A stretch of DNA of 64,000 nt from Prevotella sp. P2-180 (lineage in GTDB: Bacteria > Bacteroidota > Bacteroidia > Bacteroidales > Bacteroidaceae). The notes under the pieces were generated by a model. That model saw nothing but the letters and a program-made list of their open reading frames with translations, ran no database searches and was not told the origin of the DNA. Location: NCBI RefSeq assembly GCF_002251435.1, contig NZ_NPJI01000076.1:53301-117300 (forward strand), given 5' to 3'. Below are positions 39,296 to 48,387 of the stretch, piece after piece (the first letter of the stretch is position 1; every line of letters starts with the position of its first letter). A program made the position numbers and the translations under genes.

Positions 39296-40777
39296 TCAAA
39301 TGCCTTTATCGACTTTTTCAAAGCGTTTGCGGGTTTCATTGTTAATGATGCGACATGCCTTGTGGGTGTTGAACTGGATAGGGGCTATAACGAAATCGGG
39401 TACGTTAAACGATAAGAAACGCTCGCTATAGAAACGTCGCGGATTACGTTGAGGCAACATAAACGCCTTGCTGACAGCGCCTTTGGCATCGACATGACAG
39501 AAATAGGGGCGGGTGAAGAGACCATCGTCGCGGCGTGAGCTAAAAACAAGCCAACGGGAGTTTGTGCTCCAGTTATGAAACGATTCCGTATCATCTGAGT
39601 TTGCTCCAGTCATAGGCTTGCTTTCTCCTGTAGACATATTGAGCAGATAGAGGTCAGCCTCATGATGCCAGATGCTAAACTGTCCATAGTCGGAGAGTGT
39701 GTAGCACAAGAAACGACCATCATAGGAGGGGCGGGGAAAAGATATTGACTTGTTTTTGCCTTCTGCATATACAATGGTGTCTATTCGGTTTCCGAAACTG
39801 CCTGTGGAGGGGTCGAAATCGATGCGACAGAGGTTGTAACGAATGGAGTCGAGCTTCAAACTGTTCTCTGGTATAGCTCGTGCTGCACAAAAATAAAGTG
39901 AGCGTCCATCGACAGAGAATGCGGGATAGGTCTCGTAGATGGAGTCGTTACGAAGATGTGGCGAAAGAAGCAATGTGTTCTTCTCTACGTCATACACCTG
40001 AAGGTCGGACGCTGTGTCAAAGACTTCAACTCGATTGCGGTCTGAGCCATGAAACACCTGACTTGTAGCATTGGTTGAATATGCTATATACCTGCCCGAA
40101 GGATGCCAATAAGGATAGACGCATAGCCCGAGGGTCTCAGCTGTCTTTGTGTTATAGGCGGTGAAGTCGCCGCCATTGCTGCGCAGCAATGTAGCTCCAT
40201 GAGGACCACGTACGTGAATGCTCATGTCGGCTGAGTTGCCACGATTGAAACTATGGCAGTTGACACATCCTTCAAACTGCGTGTTCTCTATCAAGGCACG
40301 TTCGTCGAAGGAAGACAAGTCGCGCTCGTAGATACCCATCTTGCTCCACACCTCGTAGCCTGGCTCTATAAGGCGGTAACAGATGCCATAGTCGATACTG
40401 TCATTGCTGACGAGGATGGAGAAAGGACGATAGGTGTGCCAACCGTCTTCATATTTTGCGGAAACAGTAACAGTAAGTTTTTTACCTCTGTTATTATCCA
40501 GGATTTGATGCCAGTCGTCAATATCGAAGTCCAAAGCTTCATCGCCTTGGCTATGAAGACTGTTTCCTTGATTATCAGCAACAACAGCATCTATGAGCAA
40601 GGCTTTCTCGTCTGCCATGCAGAAATTGAGAGGGGCAATGTTCACTGGTATAGTGACATCCACATAGTCGGGATATATCTTTGGATGTGATGTCTCCTGC
40701 TTTGCATCACGTACTGTCTCCGTTGTGCATGACGATATCAGAAAGAGGGTGAAAAGGGTATAGAGTATATTTTTCAT
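39296..40777 (-). CDS. Monohaem (CxxCH) beta-propeller-like lipoprotein, copy 2
   Basis: 493 residues. The lipobox Cys is about residue 17 (LFLISSC). A beta-sandwich-like N-terminal part contains the segment IYPDYVDVTIPVNIAPLNF. A single cytochrome-c-type haem site, Cys171-x-x-Cys174-His175, lies in FEGCVNCHSFNRG. The remainder (about 190-490) is a TolB/PD40-type propeller (YPYWHPSGRYIAYSTN, YPAFSVDGRSLYFCA, FPRPSYDGRFLCYTLS, WSTNSRWLVFSSRRDDG). Its paralogue at 42332 shares every one of these features. It lies 3 bp after the DUF6057-like gene and is the last gene of the SusCD operon. Attached to a membrane on the periplasmic or outer side. Function unknown; an electron-transfer or sensing role tied to glycan import is only a guess. 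Confidence 0.8.
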   Translation of the reverse strand: MKNILYTLFTLFLISSCTTETVRDAKQETSHPKIYPDYVDVTIPVNIAPLNFCMADEKALLIDAVVADNQGNSLHSQGDEALDFDIDDWHQILDNNRGKKLTVTVSAKYEDGWHTYRPFSILVSNDSIDYGICYRLIEPGYEVWSKMGIYERDLSSFDERALIENTQFEGCVNCHSFNRGNSADMSIHVRGPHGATLLRSNGGDFTAYNTKTAETLGLCVYPYWHPSGRYIAYSTNATSQVFHGSDRNRVEVFDTASDLQVYDVEKNTLLLSPHLRNDSIYETYPAFSVDGRSLYFCAARAIPENSLKLDSIRYNLCRIDFDPSTGSFGNRIDTIVYAEGKNKSISFPRPSYDGRFLCYTLSDYGQFSIWHHEADLYLLNMSTGESKPMTGANSDDTESFHNWSTNSRWLVFSSRRDDGLFTRPYFCHVDAKGAVSKAFMLPQRNPRRFYSERFLSFNVPDFVIAPIQFNTHKACRIINNETRKRFEKVDKGI

Positions 40778-40780
40778 CGG

Positions 40781-42319
40781 TTAATGATTTTGTGCGTATT
40801 TATAAAAACTGTCCTGATCGCCGGTCAGTATGAATGATGCCATCATATACTGGTATGCGAGCAGGTTGTCCTTATTGTTGAGGTAAAGACTCTCAAGCAT
40901 CGCGGGAGTGGCATTGTCGCTAAAATAAAAGTCTTTTTTGATTGCAAATGTGCGCAGAGTGCCATACTCGGGATGCTTGGCTATTGCCTTCTCGTTGCCA
41001 AGCAGAGTGATTGTCTCGTTTGCCCAGTCGCTATAGAAGAGTGTTTTCTTTAGTGCCATAAGATATTTGCGTGCCACCTCGTAGTCGCCGTTGATTAGGT
41101 TTGTCTGTGCAAGACGTTTATAGCAACGGGCACTCTTTTGGAAGTCGAGAATGGCTTCCTGAGCCTCAAACACTGTTCGCTGGGCAATATAGGTCAATCC
41201 TAAATGATAGTATGCCTCGGCTGTAGGCATCGGACTGATGGCATCTGTCTGAACTTCAGGCAAAAGACCTAACATGCCGTTTTGGTTGTATTCAAGCATC
41301 TTGTTGAGTAGTATGCCGCGCTTAGCCAAGGCAAGGTTTTGCACAGTCACTCCTATCTGGTTGTTGGGTTTCTCTTCATCGATGGTATCGAGTATGCGGT
41401 TCCATTGCTGATGGCATGCCATGAAGTCATATTTCATAGTCTTCTCGGCTTTGAAATTGCTGTTTTTCCATACCATGACGCCCATAGCAACAGCAACCAC
41501 GACAAAAGAAACCAATGACAATATTATATCGTTTTTATTATGAGATCTATCTCGGCATGTACATTCGTCTTTAACTTCCTTAACTTCTTTAACTTCCTTA
41601 ACTTCTTTAACTTCCTTAACTCCCCATATAATAACTAAAATGGAAACCGCCACCCATAGCATTGTAGGGATCACTGTTGGATAGCGATGATAGTGTATGC
41701 CTCGCCACAGACTGCCATCAAGTACCTGGAGGCAGTGGGCAAGGACGAGAGGCATCAAGACAAAGACCAGCACTGTCGCAATGTTCCATATAATATGGTT
41801 TGCGCGACGTATCTGAAGTAGACAGAACACTATACTCACAGGTCCGGCAATCCAAAAGAGAAAGGGAATAAGCATTGCTGTAAGTATGCGACGTGTCCAT
41901 CCGTCTGCCATCTTGTCGATAGCCAAAGAAGCAGATAATGTCAGGACTACTGCCCATACACCACCCAACAATGCGTTCTCATCAAGCAAGAATATCCAAA
42001 GCAGGAAAGCTGGCACATAACTTAGTCCATAGAATCGCCCCCAATTTGCCAAGCGTAGTGTCAACAACTGAACCACCGAGAGCAGGACAGCAATGATAGC
42101 AGCTCCTACCCATGCATAGAGGAAGAATTGCGTAGAGAAGCGTCCCAGCAAATCGGCCACACCTCCGGGCAATGCAACGACATCCAATATATAGGAGATT
42201 TCGAAAAGGAAAAGCTGATACTGCTCCTGATAATGCAGATGGTGCGGATATGCCAACCCGAAGAAAAGGAGGACAGACACACCAAAGAGGAGGGTGTATA
42301 TATAATGTATATATTTCAT
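40781..42319 (-). CDS. Polytopic membrane protein with C-terminal TPR-like region (DUF6057-like), copy 2
   Basis: 512 residues. About ten hydrophobic helices occupy residues 1-285. The C-terminal 220 residues are helical and TPR-like (AEAYYHLGLTYIAQRTVFEA, RYKRLAQTNL-type, EVARKYLMALKKTLFYSDWA). A tandem VKE repeat (VKEVKEVKEVKEVKEVKDE, about 235-253), encoded by 12-bp DNA repeats, fills the loop between two helices. It pairs with the haem lipoprotein directly downstream, 12 bp after the first lipoprotein copy. I believe the family is DUF6057, which has no known function. Confidence 0.75.
   Translation of the reverse strand: MKYIHYIYTLLFGVSVLLFFGLAYPHHLHYQEQYQLFLFEISYILDVVALPGGVADLLGRFSTQFFLYAWVGAAIIAVLLSVVQLLTLRLANWGRFYGLSYVPAFLLWIFLLDENALLGGVWAVVLTLSASLAIDKMADGWTRRILTAMLIPFLFWIAGPVSIVFCLLQIRRANHIIWNIATVLVFVLMPLVLAHCLQVLDGSLWRGIHYHRYPTVIPTMLWVAVSILVIIWGVKEVKEVKEVKEVKEVKDECTCRDRSHNKNDIILSLVSFVVVAVAMGVMVWKNSNFKAEKTMKYDFMACHQQWNRILDTIDEEKPNNQIGVTVQNLALAKRGILLNKMLEYNQNGMLGLLPEVQTDAISPMPTAEAYYHLGLTYIAQRTVFEAQEAILDFQKSARCYKRLAQTNLINGDYEVARKYLMALKKTLFYSDWANETITLLGNEKAIAKHPEYGTLRTFAIKKDFYFSDNATPAMLESLYLNNKDNLLAYQYMMASFILTGDQDSFYKYAQNH
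41567..41622 (-). repeat. 12-bp coding tandem repeat in the DUF6057-like gene
   Basis: On the - strand the unit GTTAAGGAAGTT / AAAGAA repeats about 4.5 times and encodes the VKEVKE run. The unit is a multiple of three, so length changes would preserve the frame. Confidence 0.85.
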
Positions 42320-42331
42320 ATTGTTATGGAG

Positions 42332-43837
42332 TTACTTATCAAACACTCTGCTGAATTCTTTTACAGTGGTGCGCACAGGCTCTACCATAAACTCTGGACG
42401 ATTGTAGCTCTTTAGGCGCAGGGTGTTTTCTTCTGGGTCGGCTTGAGGCAGAAGGAAGGCTTTCGCCACTTTCCCGTCTTTGAAATAGGCGAAATACACA
42501 CGACTGTAGTTGCCATCATACCTACGACTGGCAATCATTATCCAATGCCCGTTGCTGGACCATGTCGGGTAGCTCTCTGAGTAACCTTTGCTGTTGACAA
42601 GTGACAAGTCAAGGGCTGATGATTTCTCAACGAGGGCACTGTCCTGTCGCAAAGGAATACATACGATGTCGGCCTCCTCGTGGCGGCTATGGAAACATCC
42701 GTATCGTCCCTCGGCAAACATCAGATACTTGCCGTCAGGACTGATGCGCGGCAATGTGGCACTCTTATCCTGCGAAACGGCATCATAAACAAGTTGCTCC
42801 TCACCGAATGTATGGGTCTTCACGTCAAACGAGCGACGATAAAGGTTGTATTGCACTTTGGGATAGGTCGCTCTGATATCCTGGCCTTTCATCTCTTCTG
42901 GCAGTGGGACAGTCTTGCAGTAGTAGAGCTGATTGCCATCGGGCGACCATGTGGGATATACCTCCAAGAGTGTGGAGTCGGCACAGATGACACTTACAGA
43001 ATCTTTCTCCACATCATACAGGATAAGGTCGCTGGCTTCGTCATAAACTTCAATCTTATTATGATTCTGAGTATGGAAAGCCTGTCGGGTGGTGTTTGTA
43101 GAGAACGCTACAAGTTTGGCTTTAGGATGCCATGAAGGATAGACTCCTGCAGAGATGGTATAGTCGCGCTTGAGATTTACCTTCGATACCTTGCCGTCGT
43201 TTACAATAACGGTAGCGCCATTGGACAGACGCACATGAAAGAGCATATTGTCGGTCTTGTAATTCTGATAACTATGGCAGTTGATGCACTGCCCTTTCTT
43301 TCTGTCGATAGAGGTAACCTCGTTATTGAAAATCTCATTTTCTTCAAAAGAAGATACGTTACGCTGAGAGATAGACATATAGCTCCACGCCACGTATGTA
43401 GGTTCGATAAGACGATAGGAGATGTATTCATCTATAGGCTCTTCGGCTACCTTTATCTCAAAAGGTTTGAACGCAGTCCACCTGTTGTCTTTCTCGCCCC
43501 ATACCTCAACCTTCATAGTCTTGCCCTTGGAGGCTGTTAGCATAGTTTGCCATTCGTCCTCCGGAATCAGCACCTTCACTCCATCACCATAGGTCTGTTG
43601 TTTGCCATCAGGGGTAGTGATACGGGCGACACACTTGTCATACTCCACATCGGGGAGCATAAAGTTGAGCGGTGCGATATTACATGGTATGGTAACATCG
43701 CAATAGTCTGGATAGATGGCAGGCAGGCTATCGGTTTTCTTGCTTTCCGCAGGCACATCGGGGTGACTTACACACGACGACAACAAAAGCACGGCAGCTG
43801 CCAATATCTTACAACAGGAAAGGATATGTCTATTCAT
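42332..43837 (-). CDS. Monohaem (CxxCH) beta-propeller-like lipoprotein, copy 1
   Basis: 501 residues. Lipobox near Cys22 (LLSSC). The N-terminal part contains IYPDYCDVTIPCNIAPLNFM, almost identical to the copy at 39296. The haem motif is Cys184-x-x-Cys187-His188 in KGQCINCHSYQN. TolB/PD40-type repeats follow (VYPSWHPKAKLVAFSTN, VYPTWSPDGNQLYYCK, LPRISPDGKYLMFAEG, YPTWSSNGHWIMIASRRYDG). The conserved ISYRLIEP / AWSYMSISQRN segment just before the haem site also occurs in the other copy. The haem motif implies periplasmic haem attachment. The gene is 19 bp after the first DUF6057-like gene. Function unknown. Confidence 0.8.
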   Translation of the reverse strand: MNRHILSCCKILAAAVLLLSSCVSHPDVPAESKKTDSLPAIYPDYCDVTIPCNIAPLNFMLPDVEYDKCVARITTPDGKQQTYGDGVKVLIPEDEWQTMLTASKGKTMKVEVWGEKDNRWTAFKPFEIKVAEEPIDEYISYRLIEPTYVAWSYMSISQRNVSSFEENEIFNNEVTSIDRKKGQCINCHSYQNYKTDNMLFHVRLSNGATVIVNDGKVSKVNLKRDYTISAGVYPSWHPKAKLVAFSTNTTRQAFHTQNHNKIEVYDEASDLILYDVEKDSVSVICADSTLLEVYPTWSPDGNQLYYCKTVPLPEEMKGQDIRATYPKVQYNLYRRSFDVKTHTFGEEQLVYDAVSQDKSATLPRISPDGKYLMFAEGRYGCFHSRHEEADIVCIPLRQDSALVEKSSALDLSLVNSKGYSESYPTWSSNGHWIMIASRRYDGNYSRVYFAYFKDGKVAKAFLLPQADPEENTLRLKSYNRPEFMVEPVRTTVKEFSRVFDK

Positions 43838-43856
43838 AAATATATTTTGTATTTAT

Positions 43857-45599
43857 TTAATATACTCTTCGACTGAAGATGTTGTAATACCAATAGGTAT
43901 CGCCATATTGGAGGCGCATCTTCTCAGCAATGGCATCACGACCCAATCCCGACTTTGCATAATTTTCGAGAGAAGACCAGAATTGCTTATATCGTTCATA
44001 TAGGTCTTCGTTAATAGGGATCATCACCCTTTTCTTTTCCGGTGCCTTGTCCATATACATGATATATGCCTCGGCAACAGGCACAGGGAATGCCTCACCC
44101 ATGTGGGTCTTTATGAACTTGCGGAATGAAGCCCAGAAACGCTTTGAATCCCTACGCATCATGGAATAAAACAAAGCCTGCTCGGATGCCAACTTACTGT
44201 CTGAATCATACCATAGACTGATGCTGGTGACAATATATCCATCACTACTCTCCACACCCGTGATTTCATCAGGATAGGCTTTATGCAGTTCATGAATCTT
44301 ATCCGACACTTTTTCTGGCTGCCAGTCTTTATAAAACGGATGACGATGAAGCTGCAGGATATAACGATTGGCAAGATTATCCTCGCCATTGGCATGGGCG
44401 CAGCGTGCCAGCATCTTGAGATAGGCAGGGGAAAAGCCTGCCTGAACAGCACATTCAAAACTGAGACGGAACGCCTCGTTAAGCATACCATAGTTATAAT
44501 ATGTCACCGGTGCCGCTATTTCAAGGAAACTGACATGAACGGAGTCGGGATCGTATTTATTGAAAGCCTCGTTGCCCATTGGGAAAGAACGTTCGAGCAA
44601 TGTGCCTTCGTGCATAAGTGCTACGTTCTTGAGCATAAGCATTGAAATGGTAGGACGCTGGGTCTTTTCAGCTATAGCCACAACCTCCTTCCAATCATTA
44701 GCCTCGGCACTGCGAGTCATACGCATCTCGTTGATATAGTTCTTGTCGCTGAACATTAATGATGTCGTAATGATAATGCAGGCAACAATACATAAGACAG
44801 GAACAAACCATTTGTCAAGATATGTTTTAATAATTGGGATAATAACAATGACAACTGCCATTATCCAGAAAGGAATGGATAGACGTGTGCTTACATCCGA
44901 CGGGGTGGCAAAACGGGGAAATCCTGCCATAATAACGTCCTCTGCCTTGACATTTGAATATACAAGATTATGCCAGATGCTTGCTGAAAAAACAAGCACG
45001 AGAAAACAAATAACCTCGCGCCATGACGGTTTTTCTGCCAAAGCCAAACAGAGCACGAAAAGCAAGGCAAACCATCCTAACACGGGATAGAGGAAGAAAC
45101 CTGAAAGATACCAGATGAAATGCCATTTACGGGGTGTGGTAGAACGTGCTGCCCACAACAACAGCAACATTAGGAGAAGTCCTACTGACTGTGAAAACCA
45201 GTAGCCTCGTATTGTAAGGAAATAAATCCAATAGCCTAAATCAACTACCGATGTAAGAAGGCATGCCACTGGCAAGAGCATCAATGCCCAGGAACCTCCT
45301 TGCAGTTGGAATGCTTTTTTGCCGACAATAAAGAAAAGTATCCAGATAGCTCCCAACATTGCCGAACCTAAAGCCGGGTAATAGAAAAACTGTGTCAGCC
45401 AAGCTCCTACATATTGTATTGCTCCGAATGGTTGTGACATTAAGCGGTTGAAGAATGTATCGCCATAGAGAAATTCGGAATGGTCGTGTGCCGTATATAA
45501 TACATCCTGATTAACACTTAGTATATATACAACAAATACGATGAAAGCCAAAACACTTCCATAGAGAGATACCTTATTTATTGTTTTCTTACTTGCCAT
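43857..45599 (-). CDS. Polytopic membrane protein with C-terminal TPR-like region (DUF6057-like), copy 1
   Basis: 580 residues from MASKKTINKVS, chosen because AAAGGAC lies 6 bp upstream. Ten or so membrane helices fill residues 10-300 (for example SVLAFIVFVVYILSVNQDVL, WILFFIVGKKAFQL, VPVLCIVACIIITTSLMF). A TPR-like cytoplasmic or periplasmic tail follows (NEAFRLSFECAVQAGFSPAY, MLARCAHANGEDNLANRYI). It shares architecture and the TQFF..A.. region with the copy at 40781 but is clearly diverged, so the duplication is old. It follows the SusE-position gene by about 100 bp, in the same direction. Function unknown. Confidence 0.75.
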   Translation of the reverse strand: MASKKTINKVSLYGSVLAFIVFVVYILSVNQDVLYTAHDHSEFLYGDTFFNRLMSQPFGAIQYVGAWLTQFFYYPALGSAMLGAIWILFFIVGKKAFQLQGGSWALMLLPVACLLTSVVDLGYWIYFLTIRGYWFSQSVGLLLMLLLLWAARSTTPRKWHFIWYLSGFFLYPVLGWFALLFVLCLALAEKPSWREVICFLVLVFSASIWHNLVYSNVKAEDVIMAGFPRFATPSDVSTRLSIPFWIMAVVIVIIPIIKTYLDKWFVPVLCIVACIIITTSLMFSDKNYINEMRMTRSAEANDWKEVVAIAEKTQRPTISMLMLKNVALMHEGTLLERSFPMGNEAFNKYDPDSVHVSFLEIAAPVTYYNYGMLNEAFRLSFECAVQAGFSPAYLKMLARCAHANGEDNLANRYILQLHRHPFYKDWQPEKVSDKIHELHKAYPDEITGVESSDGYIVTSISLWYDSDSKLASEQALFYSMMRRDSKRFWASFRKFIKTHMGEAFPVPVAEAYIMYMDKAPEKKRVMIPINEDLYERYKQFWSSLENYAKSGLGRDAIAEKMRLQYGDTYWYYNIFSRRVY

Positions 45600-45703
45600 A
45601 GAAACGTCCTTTACCATTCAGATAATACAAATTGTTCATACAATGAAAAATGGTTGGCCCAAAAAATGAGCCAACCTTTTTTAGTTATTTCATCAAGGAA
45701 TGA

Positions 45704-46441
45704 TTATTCCTCATAGTAGATAGCGTTTACAGTCATGCTACCGGAAGTAACCATGATGTCGAGGTCCCTACCAGCGCCACCATTACCGCGTGCACAGTCC
45801 TTGGCAATAGCCTCGGTGAGAGGAAGTTCCCACAGACCATTTGTCCAATGAACATCTGTATCACCATCATAGCGGGCACTCCACCAACCATTCATGATAC
45901 GTCCAGCGCAATCCTCACTCACGTCAGAGAGGTCGAAGATAAGGGTCTTGAAGCCCCAATACACCTCGTCGGAGAGGAAAGGAAGGTGCTTACCCTCATT
46001 GTCACTGAAACGCATGGCTGCAGCATCCCATGCACCTGGCTGGAATGGCTCCTGGCCACTGCCCGGAGCACCATAGATATAGAATCTTTCGAGCGGGTTG
46101 GTAATTACATTACACTGTACTGGGAAGTCAGCTGTAACAACAGTACCGTCGGCACAGAGTCCTGTCAGAGTGACAGTATGCTCACCAAGCTTCACCTTCT
46201 TAGTGGCGTAGTTATTAAAGAAATCCTTACCACTAATAGTCCACTTCGCATTCACAGGAGCAGTGGTGTTGCAAGTGATTACATTTCCATTTTGGCCGTT
46301 GGCATCCTTGTCAACTGTTACCGTTGACATAGCCTTAAGCTGTTCTGCAGTGATGTTTCCGCCATTGCTTATATCCTCAGATGTAGGATCGCAAGCGAAA
46401 AGTAGGCTTACTGCTGCAAAAAACAAAAATATCTTTTTCAT
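45704..46441 (-). CDS. Surface lipoprotein in the SusE position
   Basis: 245 residues with lipobox Cys17 (LLFACDPTSED; the acidic DPTSED fits surface export). Residues about 50-110 form a PKD/Ig-like sandwich (NAKWTISGKDFF, GEHTVTLTGLCADGTVV). The C-terminal part (DLSDVSEDCAGRIMNGWWSA, DVHWTNGLWELPLTEAIAKD) resembles the carbohydrate-binding end of SusE/SusF-like or xylan-locus surface proteins. It is the third gene of the SusC-SusD operon, 20 bp after SusD. Likely role: glycan capture on the surface. Confidence 0.8.
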   Translation of the reverse strand: MKKIFLFFAAVSLLFACDPTSEDISNGGNITAEQLKAMSTVTVDKDANGQNGNVITCNTTAPVNAKWTISGKDFFNNYATKKVKLGEHTVTLTGLCADGTVVTADFPVQCNVITNPLERFYIYGAPGSGQEPFQPGAWDAAAMRFSDNEGKHLPFLSDEVYWGFKTLIFDLSDVSEDCAGRIMNGWWSARYDGDTDVHWTNGLWELPLTEAIAKDCARGNGGAGRDLDIMVTSGSMTVNAIYYEE

Positions 46442-46461
46442 ATTCTGAATTCTTATTTTAA

Positions 46462-48372
46462 TTAATTATAGAGATCGACATACTGTTTCTCTGTTTCTGG
46501 GGTGTTTTCATCCCAACCTGGGTTCTGGATGAGGTTACCATTCATAAGAGTAATCTGTGACTGTGGCTTAGCCAAGAAACCATTAGTGTCAGCATAACGC
46601 TTTGACCAAGAGCAAGTCATGTGCTTCATGGCAGTCTTGTTGGCTACATTACCCTTAACAACCATCTGCTTGCCAGCCTGTGCCTGGAGAGCCTTGGCTG
46701 CATAGCATGACTCACCACCATCAATACCAGACCAACGACGCATATCGTTGAAGCGGAGACCCTCGAATGCAAACTCCCAACGACGCTGGTTCTGGAGTTC
46801 TTTCAGAGAATATGGTGTCTCAGGAACACCTGCACGCTTCTGAACCTGGTTCATATACTGGGCATCACCTGTCATCTCAGAGAGCATCAGGAGAACGTCA
46901 GCATAGCGCATGAGGTAGAAGTCCTCAAAATGGTCACCCTGCATCGGGTTTTCAAGTGTACCCTTGAAGTTTTCACCTCCTGCAAAGTCCCACCAAGGTG
47001 TATCACCAGTTAAAGCATCAAGAGTAACGCCATTGTACTTCTTTACACCAAAACCGGAAGCCTCGCAGCAGTCCTTAACGAACTCATAGTCGATTTCCTT
47101 GTTCTCGGTAACACCATCAATCAAAGAACCAAGCTTACGGATGTCGGTGTAGCCACCTTCGTTCTCGGCAACTGTCCAGTCATCCCAGATATTGTTTGAA
47201 GGAGTACCCTGTCCCCAACCCTGAGTAAATGGATATGTATGATCGCGGTCACCGTTATGTCCGTTAACGCGGAGAGCCCAGAATACAGAGAGGTAGTTGC
47301 AATACATACGAGCACAAGAGTATGGACCCTTTTGATCAAGATTCCAATTAGAAGCATTCATGAACTGAATCTGGAAGAGTTCCTCCTTGTTGCCATTACC
47401 CATGCCCGGCTGGTCGAAACAGTGCTCACGCTTCATGTCGGCAATGAACTTGTAAGCATGACCTGTTCCTGTCTCAATAGCCTTCTGAGTCTCGTCCCAT
47501 ACATAGCTGTTAGAGTACTGCCAGAGTGAGCGATAGTCTTCAAGAAGCTCGTAAGCGCCTGAATTTACCACGTCTCTAAGGGCATTAACTACGTCGGCCT
47601 GAGAAAGAGAAGCTGCAGTACAACCCTCCTGCTCAACGAGGTTGATAGCAGGAGCTGAACCTGTAGAAAGGTCAGCAACCTTCTTATAGAAACCTGCCCA
47701 GAACATATATGCACGAGCCATGAAAGCCTCAGCAACATACTTGTTGGCGTGACCAGAGCTCTTCTCAGTACTCATAAGATTCTGAGCAGACACGAAGTCA
47801 GAGAGAATCTGAGGATAGATAACTTCCTCTGCACTTACCTGAGCCTTCATCTCCTCAGTAATCAAGGTTGCAGTGATCAATGGCACATCGCCATAGAGCT
47901 GTGTGAGCCAAAGTGTGTAGAGACCACGCATGAAGTAACCCTCACCAAGAAGCTGGTTGCGCTTTGCCTCATTACCTGTCCAGTCAACGTTGTCGATTGT
48001 CTCAATCTGGTTGTTGGCACGGTTGATACCACCATAAAGGAGGACAAATGGCTGCTCATACTGGTTGGAATTCATCTGAACAAGATGATGCAACGACTTA
48101 ACCTTATTGTCCTGCAGACCTCCAGAGCCAAAGCAGTTGTCGGACATAAGCTCCCACCAATAGAATGGGTTCTGTGTATCGGCGTCACCACCGCCCATTG
48201 TGTTCATAATACTATAGGTGGCAGTATTCAAAGCCTCAACATCCGCGATCTTACCCGGGAAGGTAGCCGAAGTAGCGTCGGTAACACGCGGATCGGTGTC
48301 CAACATGTCATCGCAGGATGTAAATATTGCAGCTGAACAAACAGCTAATGCTGATAAAATATATTTCTTCAT
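46462..48372 (-). CDS. SusD/RagB-family surface glycan-binding lipoprotein
   Basis: 636 residues. Lipobox Cys20 (AAIFTSCDDMLDTDP, acidic after the Cys). The N-terminal SusD_N part (GINRANNQIETIDNVDWTG, AEAYFMRGLYTLWLTQLYGDVPLI-like) and the C-terminal RagB part (LMRYADVLLMLSEM, RRWEFAFEGLRFNDMRRW) are complete. Family role: binding xylo-oligosaccharides over the SusC pore. It lies 15 bp after SusC and before the SusE-position gene. Aromatic-rich insertions (PFYWWELMSDNCFG, DTPWWDFAGGENF) probably line the ligand site. Confidence 0.95.
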   Translation of the reverse strand: MKKYILSALAVCSAAIFTSCDDMLDTDPRVTDATSATFPGKIADVEALNTATYSIMNTMGGGDADTQNPFYWWELMSDNCFGSGGLQDNKVKSLHHLVQMNSNQYEQPFVLLYGGINRANNQIETIDNVDWTGNEAKRNQLLGEGYFMRGLYTLWLTQLYGDVPLITATLITEEMKAQVSAEEVIYPQILSDFVSAQNLMSTEKSSGHANKYVAEAFMARAYMFWAGFYKKVADLSTGSAPAINLVEQEGCTAASLSQADVVNALRDVVNSGAYELLEDYRSLWQYSNSYVWDETQKAIETGTGHAYKFIADMKREHCFDQPGMGNGNKEELFQIQFMNASNWNLDQKGPYSCARMYCNYLSVFWALRVNGHNGDRDHTYPFTQGWGQGTPSNNIWDDWTVAENEGGYTDIRKLGSLIDGVTENKEIDYEFVKDCCEASGFGVKKYNGVTLDALTGDTPWWDFAGGENFKGTLENPMQGDHFEDFYLMRYADVLLMLSEMTGDAQYMNQVQKRAGVPETPYSLKELQNQRRWEFAFEGLRFNDMRRWSGIDGGESCYAAKALQAQAGKQMVVKGNVANKTAMKHMTCSWSKRYADTNGFLAKPQSQITLMNGNLIQNPGWDENTPETEKQYVDLYN

Positions 48373-48387
48373 AACCTTTTATACGTA

